The notes: a model not told the origin generated them from the sequence alone. 64,000 nucleotides of DNA from Polyangiaceae bacterium (GCA_013361525.1 JABFXY010000082.1:1-64000); one strand, 5' to 3'; numbered from the stretch's first letter, positions 44,785 through 54,020 are shown. Numbers and translations are program-made.

Positions 44785-45842
44785 GCCGCGTCTTCGCGAA
44801 CGAATTCGCTCAAGTCCTCTCGCGCGTGCGATCGCAGGGCGGTGTGTACGCGGTGCCCTGGTATCTCGCCATCGGCGAGCCGCTCGTCGGCAAATCGACC
44901 GTGCTGAAGTCGATGAACCTGACTTGGCAGCAGCCCGCGACGATCGAAGGGCAATATTGCCAATATTGGATCTCGCGCGAGGCCGTCATCGTCGAGGCGC
45001 GCGAGCCGATCGTCGGGCCGAACAAACAGCCGTCGCTCCTTCGCGAGCTCTGCGAAGAGCTCGTGCGTATTCGCAGCCGCGAGCCGCTCGACGGAATCAT
45101 CCTGGTGATGAGCGCGACGGACGTCGCCGATCGGCAAGACGACAACCTCGAGACCCACGCCCAACATCTGCGGAGCTACCTCATCGAGGCGTGTCGCACG
45201 CTCGAGGCCGACGTGCCCGTCTACGTCATCGTGAATCGCTACGACACGCTGTGGGGGTATGCCGAGGTCTTCGCGTGGAATGCGGACCGCGCGAAAGAGG
45301 ACTCGTGGGGCTTCCTCGTGCCGCCCGACGTCCCGACGCAGAGCACCTGGCCCAAGACCGAAGAGGGAATCGTCGGTCTCGGCGCGCGCATCGAGGCGAC
45401 GTGTCTTGCCAAGCTCTCGTCGGAGGACGGCGTCGAGCCGCGCATCCGCTCGTTCCAACATCTCGTCGAGTCGCGCGTGTTCCTGCAGCGGCTTCGCGAT
45501 GTCCTCAAAGCGATCTCCTTTTCGAGCGCTTACGAGCGCGCGCCTTGGCTGCGCGCGGTCATCATCGGCGCCGGCGTGCCGGGCGTGGGGGATCGCATTC
45601 GCGCCGGCATCGACAAGTTCGGGAGCATGGGCATCATGCAGAACCCGTACGACCCGTACCGCGCGCAGCGCCCCGGCGGGTTGCCGCTGCACATGTTCTT
45701 CCGAGGCATCATTTTGCCCGAAAAAGAGCTCGTGCCATTGAAGACGAAATGGCGGCACGACGTCGTTTGCGTCATCGGCTTCGCCCTCGGGTTCCTCTTC
45801 CTCGTCGCCGGCCTCGTCATCAAATACGTCGTTCAGCGCTGA
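44781..45842 (+). CDS. Short TssM/IcmF-like NTPase
   Basis: 353 aa protein resembling only the cytoplasmic NTPase part of TssM/IcmF, which is normally about 1100-1200 aa. Walker A is GEPLVGKST (32-40) after VYAVPWYLAIG. The DxxG switch of TssM is replaced by EAREP (72-76) and the base-recognition motif reads NRYD (152-155). One membrane helix lies at the C-terminus (about 328-350); the periplasmic domain and N-terminal helices of TssM are absent. It is co-translated with the DotU-like gene. This suggests a membrane-associated NTPase pair, perhaps not a secretion system (inference). Confidence 0.8.
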   Translation: MSRVFANEFAQVLSRVRSQGGVYAVPWYLAIGEPLVGKSTVLKSMNLTWQQPATIEGQYCQYWISREAVIVEAREPIVGPNKQPSLLRELCEELVRIRSREPLDGIILVMSATDVADRQDDNLETHAQHLRSYLIEACRTLEADVPVYVIVNRYDTLWGYAEVFAWNADRAKEDSWGFLVPPDVPTQSTWPKTEEGIVGLGARIEATCLAKLSSEDGVEPRIRSFQHLVESRVFLQRLRDVLKAISFSSAYERAPWLRAVIIGAGVPGVGDRIRAGIDKFGSMGIMQNPYDPYRAQRPGGLPLHMFFRGIILPEKELVPLKTKWRHDVVCVIGFALGFLFLVAGLVIKYVVQR

Positions 45843-45946
45843 GCGCGGCGCGCCCCTCGAGGACGAGCTCGCTGCGCCGTGGTTCTGTGCTTGCAGCACG
45901 ACGATCGACGGGGCGCGGCTGCGCCGTTACCGAACGAGAGGTCCCC

Positions 45947-47353
45947 ATGACCACGTTTGCCCGCGAGGTCGTCGCCGATCTTCGCAATCGGCTACAAGGT
46001 GATTTGGTGCTTCCGGGGGACGCCGAATACGACGCCGCCCGCGCCATTTGGAACGCGATGATCGACAAGTGTCCCGCGCTGATCGTGCGGTGCACGTCGC
46101 CGTCGGACGTCCAAGAGGCGCTTCGCGTCGGCCGGGCGCAAGGCGCCACGATCGCGGTCCGCGGGGGTGGTCACAACATCGCGGGGAATGCCGTGTGTGA
46201 CGGCGGCCTGGTCATCGATCTGTCGCGCATGCGCTCTGTCGTCGTCGATCGCGACGCGAGACGGGCGTTCGTCGACGGTGGAGCGACGCTCGCCGACGTC
46301 GACCGCGAGACGCAGGCGTTCGGCCTCGCGACCCCGTTAGGGGTGAATTCCACCACGGGTGTGGCGGGGCTCACGTTGGGCGGTGGGTTCGGGTGGATCT
46401 CACGCCGTTATGGCCTCACCGTCGACAACCTCGTGTCCGCCGACGTCGTCACCCCGGACGGCGCAATCGTTCGGGCGAGCGCGCGGAATCATCCCGATCT
46501 GTTCTGGGCTCTACGTGGCGGCGGGGGAAACTTCGGCATCGTCACGCGCTTCTGCTACGCGCTCCACTCCGTCGGTCCCGAGGTGCTCGCGGGCATGATC
46601 TTCTTCCCCGCGTCGGAAGCGCAGGCCGTGCTGGAGAAGTACCGGCAGTTCACGGCGCAGGCGCCCGACGAGCTCGCCGTTTGGGCGATCCTCCGCAAGG
46701 CGCCGCCGATTCCGTTTCTTCCGGACGCGGTGCACGGCACCGACATCCTCGCGCTCGCCGTATGCCATTGCGGTGACATCGAGGCCGGGAGCCGGCTCGT
46801 CGCGCCGCTGCGCACGTTCGGGACGTCGCTCGGCGACAACATCGGCGCGATGCCGTTCGTCGAATGGCAAAAGGCGCTCGATCCATTGCTGACTCCCGGT
46901 GCACGCAATTATTGGAAGTCGCACAACTTCAGCGAGCTTCAGCCCGAGATGTTCGACACCCTCGTCGATCTCGCGGGCCGCGTCCCAACCCCCGAGTGTG
47001 AGGTCTTCATCGGTCAGGTCGGTGGTGCCAGCAGTCGCGTCGCGCCGGACGCGACCGCATATCCCCATCGCGACGCACGCTTCGTCATGAACGTCCACGC
47101 ACGCTGGCAAACGCCGGCGGACGATGCCGCGTGCATCGGCTGGGCGAGGTCGTTCGTCGAGGCGACGGCGCCGTACGCGACCGGAGGCGTCTACGTGAAC
47201 TTCATGACCGCGGACGAGACCGACAGGGTCGGGTCCGCGTACGGCGCTCACTACGACAAGCTCGCGCGGATCAAAAACATCTACGACCCGGAGAATGTCC
47301 TGCACATGAATCAGAACATCGCGCCGGCGAAAAAGAAGAAGAAGGCCGCCTGA
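45947..47353 (+). CDS. FAD-linked oxidase of the berberine-bridge-enzyme type
   Basis: 468 aa flavoprotein of the VAO/PCMH family. FAD-binding features are RGGGHNIAGNAVCDGGLVID, VDGGATLADVD and TLGGGFGWISRRYGLTVDN; the His in GGGH may hold FAD covalently. The second covalent attachment Cys of plant BBE is not seen in GGGFGW. The C-terminal BBE segment reads VYVNFMTADE and YGAHYDKLARIKNIYDPEN. Substrates of such enzymes are sugars, alkaloids or other alcohols; none can be assigned. A short Lys tail ends the protein. ATG at 45947 has GAGAGG upstream. Confidence 0.9.
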   Translation: MTTFAREVVADLRNRLQGDLVLPGDAEYDAARAIWNAMIDKCPALIVRCTSPSDVQEALRVGRAQGATIAVRGGGHNIAGNAVCDGGLVIDLSRMRSVVVDRDARRAFVDGGATLADVDRETQAFGLATPLGVNSTTGVAGLTLGGGFGWISRRYGLTVDNLVSADVVTPDGAIVRASARNHPDLFWALRGGGGNFGIVTRFCYALHSVGPEVLAGMIFFPASEAQAVLEKYRQFTAQAPDELAVWAILRKAPPIPFLPDAVHGTDILALAVCHCGDIEAGSRLVAPLRTFGTSLGDNIGAMPFVEWQKALDPLLTPGARNYWKSHNFSELQPEMFDTLVDLAGRVPTPECEVFIGQVGGASSRVAPDATAYPHRDARFVMNVHARWQTPADDAACIGWARSFVEATAPYATGGVYVNFMTADETDRVGSAYGAHYDKLARIKNIYDPENVLHMNQNIAPAKKKKKAA

Positions 47354-47365
47354 CGCCGCGGACCG

Positions 47366-47980
47366 TCAGCGCCCGGGCAGCTGAAGCCCGAGCACGGCGA
47401 TGAGCGCCTTGATCGACAGCTCGATCAGCTCCGCCTTCGGCATCTTCTTGTTCTGCGCCCACGCGATGCTCGCGTGCTCGACGAACCCCACGTAGCCGCG
47501 CACGGCGATATCGGCGTGGGAGGTCTCCGACGGGGGGATGCTCGCGAGGATGCGGTCCGCGAACGTCTTGCGCACCGACTCCACCACGCCGAGCACCTCG
47601 GGGTCGGCGCCGACGCCGCTCGTGAGGAGCGCGACGTACGCGCGCTCGTTCTGCTCGACGAAATCGAGGTAGCGCTCGAGGCCCGTCGTGAGCCGCTCGA
47701 GCGGCGGGCGATCTTCTCCGACGAACGTCGCCTCGACGAGCTCTTTCGCGGCGCGGCGGACGAGCTCGAGATAGAGGTCTCGCTTCGTCGTGAAGTAGTG
47801 GAAGATGAGCGCCTTGGACACGCCGGCGCGTTGCGCGACGTCGTCCATCGACACTTGGTCGTAGGGCCGCTCCAGGAAAAGACCACGACCCACGCGGAGC
47901 AGCTGCTCGCGGCGCTCCTCGATCGTCATCCGCTCGCGCGGCGCTCTACTCGTTGCAACCTCGGAGGATCGGCGGGTCAT
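47366..47980 (-). CDS. TetR-family transcriptional regulator
   Basis: 204 aa regulator with an N-terminal helix-turn-helix (about 22-65: LLRVGRGLFLERPYDQVSMDD, AGVSKALIFHYFTTKRDLY) and a helical ligand-binding domain to the end. TetR proteins usually repress neighbouring divergent genes until a small molecule binds. It is divergent from the PF10118-like gene at 48117, and palindromes lie in the 136 bp between them. It is convergent with the flavoprotein oxidase gene, 12 bp from its stop. A start at 47929 (MTIEERRE) is also possible. Confidence 0.93.
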   Translation of the reverse strand: MTRRSSEVATSRAPRERMTIEERREQLLRVGRGLFLERPYDQVSMDDVAQRAGVSKALIFHYFTTKRDLYLELVRRAAKELVEATFVGEDRPPLERLTTGLERYLDFVEQNERAYVALLTSGVGADPEVLGVVESVRKTFADRILASIPPSETSHADIAVRGYVGFVEHASIAWAQNKKMPKAELIELSIKALIAVLGLQLPGR

Positions 47981-48021
47981 CGAACGGTCGAAGGAAACTC
48001 GACCGCGGGCAGTCTATGTCA

Positions 48022-48067
48022 TTGACTATGAGTCAACAAGGCCCAAGATAGAGTCTCGGTTCGAGAC
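48022..48067. promoter_or_regulatory. Palindromic operator candidates between TetR and divergent gene
   Basis: Two perfect 6-3-6 palindromes lie in the divergent gap: TTGACT-ATG-AGTCAA (48022-48036) and GTCTCG-GTT-CGAGAC (48053-48067). The first overlaps a -35-like TTGACT. A longer 7-7-7 repeat, CGGTCGA...TCGACCG, is at 47985-48005 just before the regulator start. Such short palindromes arise often by chance, so position is the main support for a role in TetR control. Confidence 0.4.
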
Positions 48068-48116
48068 ACCGCCGGGCAGGGTTTGCTCGGTAGGTTTGCC
48101 GGATAGGGAGGCGCTC

Positions 48117-48938
48117 GTGGGGACCATTCGACCTCGGCCATTTCCGATCTCGTCGTTCGCAGATGCCATCCCGCGTCATTGGATCGCCGGCAGCCTCTTC
48201 GCGACCCACGTCGCCAATGGCGTAAACCTCCTCTTCCCCGCGGGGGAGCGGTTCTTCGTTCGCAGCGTCCGCCATTACAAAGACCGCATCGCCAAAGACC
48301 CGCAGCTCGCCGAAGCCGTGCAGGGTTTTGCGGGGCAAGAGGGCCATCACGCGCGCGCGCACGAAGCCTTCTTCGAGGTGATGGAGCGTCAGGGCCTCGA
48401 GATTCAGCCCTTCCTCCGCGTTTACGAGAAGCTCGCGTACGGCGTCCTCGAGCCCATGTTCCCACCCGTCTTCCGCCTGGCCACCACCGCCGCCGCGGAG
48501 CATTTCACGGCGCTCATGGCGGAGAACTTCCTATCCATGGCGGAGGATCGCCAGCTCCACCCATTGATGGAGCGACTCCTCATTTGGCACGCATGCGAAG
48601 AGATCGAGCACCGCTCCGTCGCATTCGACGTATTCGAGCGCATCGATGGTCGCTACTCCGTGCGAATGGCCGGGCTCGCCATTGCAACGGTCACGCTGGC
48701 CGGCTTTTGGATCGCCGCCGCGCTCTATCTCATGGCGCAGGAGAAGGGCGCCGTCGAAGCGGTTCGCCGCGACTTGCGGGTGTTTCGCAAACGCCAGCCC
48801 ATCGGTCGCGAGGTATTCCTGCGCGGATTGCGATCCTACGCGCGACGCGATTTCCACCCGTCGAAGCAGAAGCACCTCGATGCGCTGTTGGAGCGGACGA
48901 TCACGCAGCTGGAGGGGTTCATTTCGGTGGCGGCCTAG
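48117..48938 (+). CDS. PF10118-like metal-dependent hydrolase-family protein
   Basis: 273 aa protein of the family annotated as metal-dependent hydrolase (PF10118). Helical segments carry conserved acidic and His residues suited to a ferritin-like di-metal site: QGFAGQEGHHARAHEAFFE, TAAAEHFTALMAE and WHACEEIEHRSVAFDVF. One hydrophobic stretch (about 185-205) may be membrane-associated. The family's reaction is not settled. GTG at 48117 is chosen because GGGAG lies 6 bases upstream; a TTG at 48096 is also in frame. It is probably controlled by the divergent TetR protein. Confidence 0.85.
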   Translation: MGTIRPRPFPISSFADAIPRHWIAGSLFATHVANGVNLLFPAGERFFVRSVRHYKDRIAKDPQLAEAVQGFAGQEGHHARAHEAFFEVMERQGLEIQPFLRVYEKLAYGVLEPMFPPVFRLATTAAAEHFTALMAENFLSMAEDRQLHPLMERLLIWHACEEIEHRSVAFDVFERIDGRYSVRMAGLAIATVTLAGFWIAAALYLMAQEKGAVEAVRRDLRVFRKRQPIGREVFLRGLRSYARRDFHPSKQKHLDALLERTITQLEGFISVAA

Positions 48939-49078
48939 CTAGCCATTCCGCGCTGGGGAAAATGATTCCTTCTCGTTGGAATCGCGACGCCCATTGCGCT
49001 CGAAATGACGCCTATACGGTTCGAATTGTGGGCGCCGTCGCTTGACCGCCGTCTTCACGATCACCGACATTGGTGCCC

Positions 49079-50764
49079 ATGCGCTGGTGTCTTTCTTTCC
49101 CCCGGCCCATCGCGTCGACCTTCGGCTGCGCGCTGCGCGCGACGGGGGTCCTCGCGTTAACGGCCGCCGCGCTCGCGGGCTGCACGGGTGAAATCGGTGA
49201 CGGCGGTCCGCCCGGCGGGGAGATCCCGACGCCCGAGGAGGCCGCAGAGGTCGGGGTGAGCGGCGCGCGCCGTCTCACGGCGATCGAATATCGCAATACG
49301 GTGTTCGACCTCGTCGGCATAGACGTCGCCGACGCGGAGCTGATCCTGCCGACCGACGAGCGCACGCCGTTCGACAACGACTTCACCACGCAGATCTCTT
49401 CGCAGGCGCTCATCGACGGCTCCGATCTCCTCGCAGGGGAGATTGCGGCCGAGGTGCTCGCGAGCCCCGAGTTGCGCGAAAAGGTGGTGTCGTGCGAGCC
49501 CAGCGGTCCGGACGACGAGGCGTGTTATCGCACCTTCGTCGAGGAGTTCGGGCGCAGGGCGCTTCGACGCTCGCTTTCATCCGAAGAGGTCGACGCATTC
49601 GTAACCCATTTCATGCCGCACGCGTCTCAGGCGTCGGACTTCTGGGTCGCCGTCGATTCTGGGCTCCGTGCATTCCTCCAACATCCGGAGTTCTTGTTCC
49701 GGATCGAAATCGGCACACCGGTGCCCGGGCTTGCCGGGATGTTCCGATTGAACAACTTCGAGATCGCGACGCGCCTTTCCTATTTCCTCTGGGGGTCGAC
49801 GCCGCCGGATTGGCTGCTGGACCGGGCGGAGGCGGGGGAGCTCACCGAGCCCGCCGGCATTCGCGAAGCAGCCGAGAAGATGCTCGAGGACGAGCGCGCG
49901 CTTTCGAGGCTCGCGCGCTTCCATGCGATGTGGCTCAGCTACGAGCAAATCCCCGCGGGCGGGACGCTCGCGGAGTCGATGACGACCGAGACGAATGCGC
50001 TGCTCGGTCGATACATTCTCGACGAGTCTCGCCCCTGGAGCGATCTCCTCACCGCGAAAGAGACGTTCCTGACGCCCGAGCTGGCGACGCATTACGGGCT
50101 CCCGGCGCCGTCGAATCCGGAAGGGGATTGGGTCCCTTATGGCGATTCGGGGCGAGCGGGCATCTTGTCGCACGGGACGTTCCTCGGCGCCGTCGCGAAG
50201 TTCGTCGATACCAGCCCGACCCAACGCGGCCTGCTGATTCGAACCCGCCTGTTCTGCATGACCATCGACCGGCCACCGCCGGAATTGATGGTCAATACCG
50301 ACGAACCGCCGCAAGCAGCGGACCCCGATGCTTGCAAGATCGAGAAGTATTCGATGTGGCAGCAGGACGGATGCAAGCAATGCCACGCATTCATGGATCC
50401 CGTGGGGTTCGGCCTCGAGAATTTCGATGCGCTCGGGCGCTTCCGTGAAGCGGAGGTCGACAAGCCGGAATGCACGATCGACGGCGTCGGCAACCTCGAA
50501 GGTGTCGGCTCGTTCGACGGCCCGGCCGAGCTCGGCGCGCTGATGGTGGATTCGGGGGAGGTCGACGCGTGCGTCGCGCGGCAGCTCTACCGCTATGCCG
50601 TCGGCCGCTCGGAGCTCGAGGAGCCGGATCACGCGCTCATCGAGCGAATCGTCGGCGAAATCCACGACGGCGGCGAGGCGCTCCGCCTCGACGTATTCAT
50701 CGGCGACTACGTCGCCTCCGAAGCATTCCAGCTCCGTCGCGAGGAGGAGGTGACCGGTGAGTGA
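49079..50764 (+). CDS. DUF1592-type secreted heme-c-like lipoprotein
   Basis: 561 aa protein of the DUF1592/DUF1588/DUF1585/DUF1595 family, expanded in Planctomycetes and myxobacteria. The signal ends ALAGC, predicting a lipoprotein. Domain cues in order: ARRLTAIEYRNTVFDLVGID (DUF1587-like), CYRTFVEEFGRRALRRSLS (DUF1595), LNNFEIATRLSYFLWGSTP (DUF1592), then CKQCH at 432-436 with MDPVGFGLENFDALGRFR (DUF1588), a possible heme c site, and a C-terminal DUF1585-like part (ARQLYRYAVGR). The function is unknown; paired DUF1552 proteins are usual and one overlaps here by 8 bp. ATG at 49079 or TTG at 49070. Confidence 0.9.
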   Translation: MRWCLSFPRPIASTFGCALRATGVLALTAAALAGCTGEIGDGGPPGGEIPTPEEAAEVGVSGARRLTAIEYRNTVFDLVGIDVADAELILPTDERTPFDNDFTTQISSQALIDGSDLLAGEIAAEVLASPELREKVVSCEPSGPDDEACYRTFVEEFGRRALRRSLSSEEVDAFVTHFMPHASQASDFWVAVDSGLRAFLQHPEFLFRIEIGTPVPGLAGMFRLNNFEIATRLSYFLWGSTPPDWLLDRAEAGELTEPAGIREAAEKMLEDERALSRLARFHAMWLSYEQIPAGGTLAESMTTETNALLGRYILDESRPWSDLLTAKETFLTPELATHYGLPAPSNPEGDWVPYGDSGRAGILSHGTFLGAVAKFVDTSPTQRGLLIRTRLFCMTIDRPPPELMVNTDEPPQAADPDACKIEKYSMWQQDGCKQCHAFMDPVGFGLENFDALGRFREAEVDKPECTIDGVGNLEGVGSFDGPAELGALMVDSGEVDACVARQLYRYAVGRSELEEPDHALIERIVGEIHDGGEALRLDVFIGDYVASEAFQLRREEEVTGE

Positions 50765-52253
50765 TCGACGCAATCCTCGGGTGCGGACGCGCCGGCGCAC
50801 GATGTTGCGCGGTCTCGGTGGTATCGCGCTCGCCCTTCCGTTTCTCGAGCTTCTCGATGCGCCGAAGGCCAAGGCCGGCGGCGGCGCGAAGCCGATGCGT
50901 TACATCTTCGGATTCGGTGGGTCGTCGCTCGGCATCGACGGTATGGATGCGGTGATTCCTGCTTCGGAAGGGGCGCTTGCGGGCCAAATTACCCGCGGTC
51001 TGCAGCCTCTCGAGGATCTCGGCCTCACCGATGTCGTGTCGATCGTTTCGGGTCTCGAGATCCCTTATGGTCCCGACGGCTCGATCCCGGCCGGCGGTCG
51101 CTACATTGAATGGCATTCGAGCTCGCCGTGTCCGCTCGCCTGCGGCGTTCGCACGCAGCCAGGCGACGAGAGCCTGCAGGGCCCGACGAGCGATTGGATC
51201 GTCGCGGAGCAAATCGCACAAGGGCTCGCCAATCAGGTGCTCGCCTACCGTGTACAAGCGGCGTTCTATCGAGGAAGCAACGATACCGGCGGCATTCGCG
51301 GCCGCCTCTCCGCGCGTATGAACGGTGGAACGCTCGAGGATGTGCCGCCGATCTCCAGCATCAAGACGGCTTATCAAGGCCTCATATCGGGGTTCGTTCC
51401 GCCCGATCCGGGGGAGGCGGCGGCGGCGCAATTTCTTCTCGAACGCCGCAAGAGCGTGATCGATCTCGTTCGCGGCGACACCGAAAAGCTTTTGCCGAAG
51501 CTCGGCAAAGCCGACAAGGTCCGCCTCGAGCGCCATTTCGACGAGCTGCGCGCGCTCGAGGCGCGGCTCGCAGCGGTAGAGCCCCCCGATTCGCCCGCCT
51601 GCCAAGCCGTCGGCGATCCGGGGGAGGATCCTCCTATCGGCGGTGCCGTCGAGAACGGCGAGCAGGGCTCCGGCGGCGGATACGACAGCAACGCCGCCTA
51701 CAGCGACGAAGAGAAGCGGGCGACCGTGCTCGTCGATCTCATCCATATGGCCATGGCGTGCGATATGGCGCGGGTCGCGAACCTCCTATTTACGTATTCG
51801 CAATGTTTCCTCAACATGAACCCGATTTACGGGTACCCGACCGATCTCCACGAGATGAGCCACTACAGCATGGGCGGCGGGGAAGAGGGCGCCAATGCGA
51901 TGGCGGACGGTATCGCGTGGCACGTGAAGCATTGGGGCCGCCTCCTCCAGAAGCTGCGTGACACCGAGGACTTCGATGGTAGCTCGATGCTCGACTCGAC
52001 GTCCGCGGTCCTCTGCTTCGAGGGCGGCTATGGATACGATCCGGAGCAGGATGCACAGGGCTCCGCGCACTCCTCCGAGAACATGGCTGTCTTGATCGGA
52101 GGTAGAGCGGGCGGGCTTCACATGTCCGGCGGCAAACACCTGCCCCGCGCGGGTCGACATCCGGCCGAGGTCATCAACACGGCGATGCAGGCCGTGGGCG
52201 TCGACCAACAGCTCGGCGAAGTCTCGGGGAGCTTCGACGAGCTGTTCGGCTGA
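50757..52253 (+). CDS. DUF1552-family Tat-exported protein
   Basis: 498 aa partner of the DUF1592 protein. It starts with a twin-arginine signal (RRRTMLRGLGGIALALPFLE, cleavage near AKAGG), so it folds in the cytoplasm before export, perhaps with a bound metal or cofactor. DUF1552 features include MRYIFGFGGSSLG, LQPLEDLGLTDVVSIVSGLE and LHEMSHYSMGG. DUF1592 and DUF1552 genes are almost always adjacent, and the 8 bp overlap with a GAGGAGG ribosome site supports co-translation. The biochemical role is unknown. It is convergent with the M14 peptidase gene, 16 bp away. Confidence 0.9.
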   Translation: MSDRRNPRVRTRRRTMLRGLGGIALALPFLELLDAPKAKAGGGAKPMRYIFGFGGSSLGIDGMDAVIPASEGALAGQITRGLQPLEDLGLTDVVSIVSGLEIPYGPDGSIPAGGRYIEWHSSSPCPLACGVRTQPGDESLQGPTSDWIVAEQIAQGLANQVLAYRVQAAFYRGSNDTGGIRGRLSARMNGGTLEDVPPISSIKTAYQGLISGFVPPDPGEAAAAQFLLERRKSVIDLVRGDTEKLLPKLGKADKVRLERHFDELRALEARLAAVEPPDSPACQAVGDPGEDPPIGGAVENGEQGSGGGYDSNAAYSDEEKRATVLVDLIHMAMACDMARVANLLFTYSQCFLNMNPIYGYPTDLHEMSHYSMGGGEEGANAMADGIAWHVKHWGRLLQKLRDTEDFDGSSMLDSTSAVLCFEGGYGYDPEQDAQGSAHSSENMAVLIGGRAGGLHMSGGKHLPRAGRHPAEVINTAMQAVGVDQQLGEVSGSFDELFG

Positions 52254-52269
52254 GCGCCGGCCGCCGTGA

Positions 52270-53994
52270 TCAGGGCACGGCGATCGCTTTCGTGACCTCT
52301 CCGACGCGCGCGTTGGAGACGGTCGCGGTCGCCTGTCCGCGGCCACGAACGACCCACACCAATCGACGCCGCGAGTGCTCGACCGTCGAGCGCGCCAGCA
52401 TCGGAGTGGTGCTTCGGTCGTTGCCGCCCCATCCCATCATGTGGCCGAGCGCGATTTCGGCGTCGCCGCTCACGAGCTCCAGATCCTTGTCGAGCGAGAT
52501 GCGGGCACGCATCGGATCCGAGAAGTTCCTGTGCTTCGCGGAGCCCAGGATGAAGCTCGGGAGGTAGCCGTGGTTTTCGACCACGATTTCGATTCGATGC
52601 AGGTCGTTTTCGAGCGGCTCGACCTTCACGCTCGAAATCAGGATTTTCGGCGCGAGCGCGGCAATGCGCAGGAAGAAGCGCGATTGCGCGATACACACCT
52701 CGCCGAGCCGCTCGTAAGGTGGGTTCCAAACACCGATGAGCGGGTCGTACCCGCCGAGCTCGACCGGCCCGAGCTGCGGGTGCTCGAACGCTCGCCACGA
52801 GCCGATGATCCGGCCTTGGTTGTGCTCGCGATCCCAGGCGGCGATCTTGAGAATGTCGTCGCGCTTCGTCCGATCTTCGTAGTTCTTGATGAAGGGCCGT
52901 TTGACGTCGAAGCCCACTTGTTTGAAGAAATCCCACAGCTCGCAAACGAAGCCGATGGCGCCGCGCTCGACGTATCCGAAGTTGGAGAGGTCGCCGTGCA
53001 GCGGCTTGTCCGGCTCGTAGGTGAACTCGGTGAAGCCGCTGACGGTCGGGTAGCCCGCGATGGCGTCGCCCCATTCTTCGATTTGGCGAAACACAGCCGC
53101 ATCGAAGGGATCCATCTTCGCGTCGGGCTTGTCGTTGAGCGGCCTGATATACACGCCGCCATAGGTGTGCATGCACAGCCAGATGAAAATGTTCGGGTGG
53201 TCCGCTGCGAAGGCGACGATGGCGCGCGACTCGGGCTCGCTGCCTGGATAAGGGCCGGCGCCGACTTGGTCGGGCTCGGGACGCCAGTCGGAGGGGAAAT
53301 TGCGATTCACGTCCGTCTCGGTGTCGGACATGAAGGACGGCCGAGGCAGGGTGAAGCCGTCCCAGCGCTCGATGAATCCCTCGGGGTAGATTCGATAAAA
53401 GGGACCGGCATCCTCGATTTTGCGCGGGAGCATCAAACCGGGCATGTCGGGCGATTCGCAGAAGTCGCCGGTCGGGTCCTTCACCCGCATTAGAAGCGAA
53501 ATGCCGTCGCCGTCCACGTCCTCGTGTCGCCAATACGGTCCGTAATGGCCGGGGCGATGATCGCGCGGGTTCGACCGGACGAAATGGCGCCGCGTGAGCA
53601 CGCGCTCCGCCCCGTCGGGACACATCCGCGGCAGGATGTAGAAGAGCACGTCGTCGAGCAGCAGCTCGCGAAGGTGAGGGGGCAAATCGACGAGCGGATC
53701 ACCCGCGTGTGCGCGCAGCAGATCCTCCGCAATGGCGAGGCAGACGCTCGAGCCGGCGAGCTCGCTCGCGTGGATATTGCCGTCGATCCAAGCCGCCGGC
53801 CGGCGCCGATCCGGATCACGCCCGATCGTCAGCAGCCAGACGTCGCGTCCGCCCTCCGACTTCGCGAGGCTCTCGAGCCGCGCAACCCCCGGCATCGCCT
53901 CCGCCCAAGCATGCAGCTGCCGCGTGAGCTCTTCGTGCGAAAGAAACCGCTGACGAAATCCACCGTCGAGCGCCGACCAATCGATCACGGGCAC
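52270..53994 (-). CDS. M14-family zinc carboxypeptidase
   Basis: 574 aa peptidase of the M14 family, which removes C-terminal residues. Zinc ligands are His75 and Glu78 in DGNIHASE and His276 in LCMHTYGG; the substrate Asn-Arg pair is in DVNRNFPSDW (230-232). The catalytic domain spans about 20-400, and a beta-rich C-terminal domain follows. No convincing signal peptide is seen, so the location is open. GTG at 53994 or 53988 is likely, since the fold starts just after; the frame upstream to 54312 runs through the inverted repeat and is not real. It lies downstream of the thioesterase gene on the same strand. Confidence 0.88.
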   Translation of the reverse strand: MPVIDWSALDGGFRQRFLSHEELTRQLHAWAEAMPGVARLESLAKSEGGRDVWLLTIGRDPDRRRPAAWIDGNIHASELAGSSVCLAIAEDLLRAHAGDPLVDLPPHLRELLLDDVLFYILPRMCPDGAERVLTRRHFVRSNPRDHRPGHYGPYWRHEDVDGDGISLLMRVKDPTGDFCESPDMPGLMLPRKIEDAGPFYRIYPEGFIERWDGFTLPRPSFMSDTETDVNRNFPSDWRPEPDQVGAGPYPGSEPESRAIVAFAADHPNIFIWLCMHTYGGVYIRPLNDKPDAKMDPFDAAVFRQIEEWGDAIAGYPTVSGFTEFTYEPDKPLHGDLSNFGYVERGAIGFVCELWDFFKQVGFDVKRPFIKNYEDRTKRDDILKIAAWDREHNQGRIIGSWRAFEHPQLGPVELGGYDPLIGVWNPPYERLGEVCIAQSRFFLRIAALAPKILISSVKVEPLENDLHRIEIVVENHGYLPSFILGSAKHRNFSDPMRARISLDKDLELVSGDAEIALGHMMGWGGNDRSTTPMLARSTVEHSRRRLVWVVRGRGQATATVSNARVGEVTKAIAVP

Positions 53995-54020
53995 CTGCTT
54001 TCCATGGTTCGGAGACCAGA

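Noticed and set aside
44137..45842. A complete type VI secretion locus.
   Set aside because: Only DotU- and TssM-like genes are present; no TssB/C/E/F/G/K/H, Hcp or VgrG-like genes are seen in the window.
48053..48067. GGTTCGA resembling a tRNA T-loop.
   Set aside because: The flanking bases do not form a T-stem and no cloverleaf can be drawn; it is the centre of a 6-3-6 palindrome.
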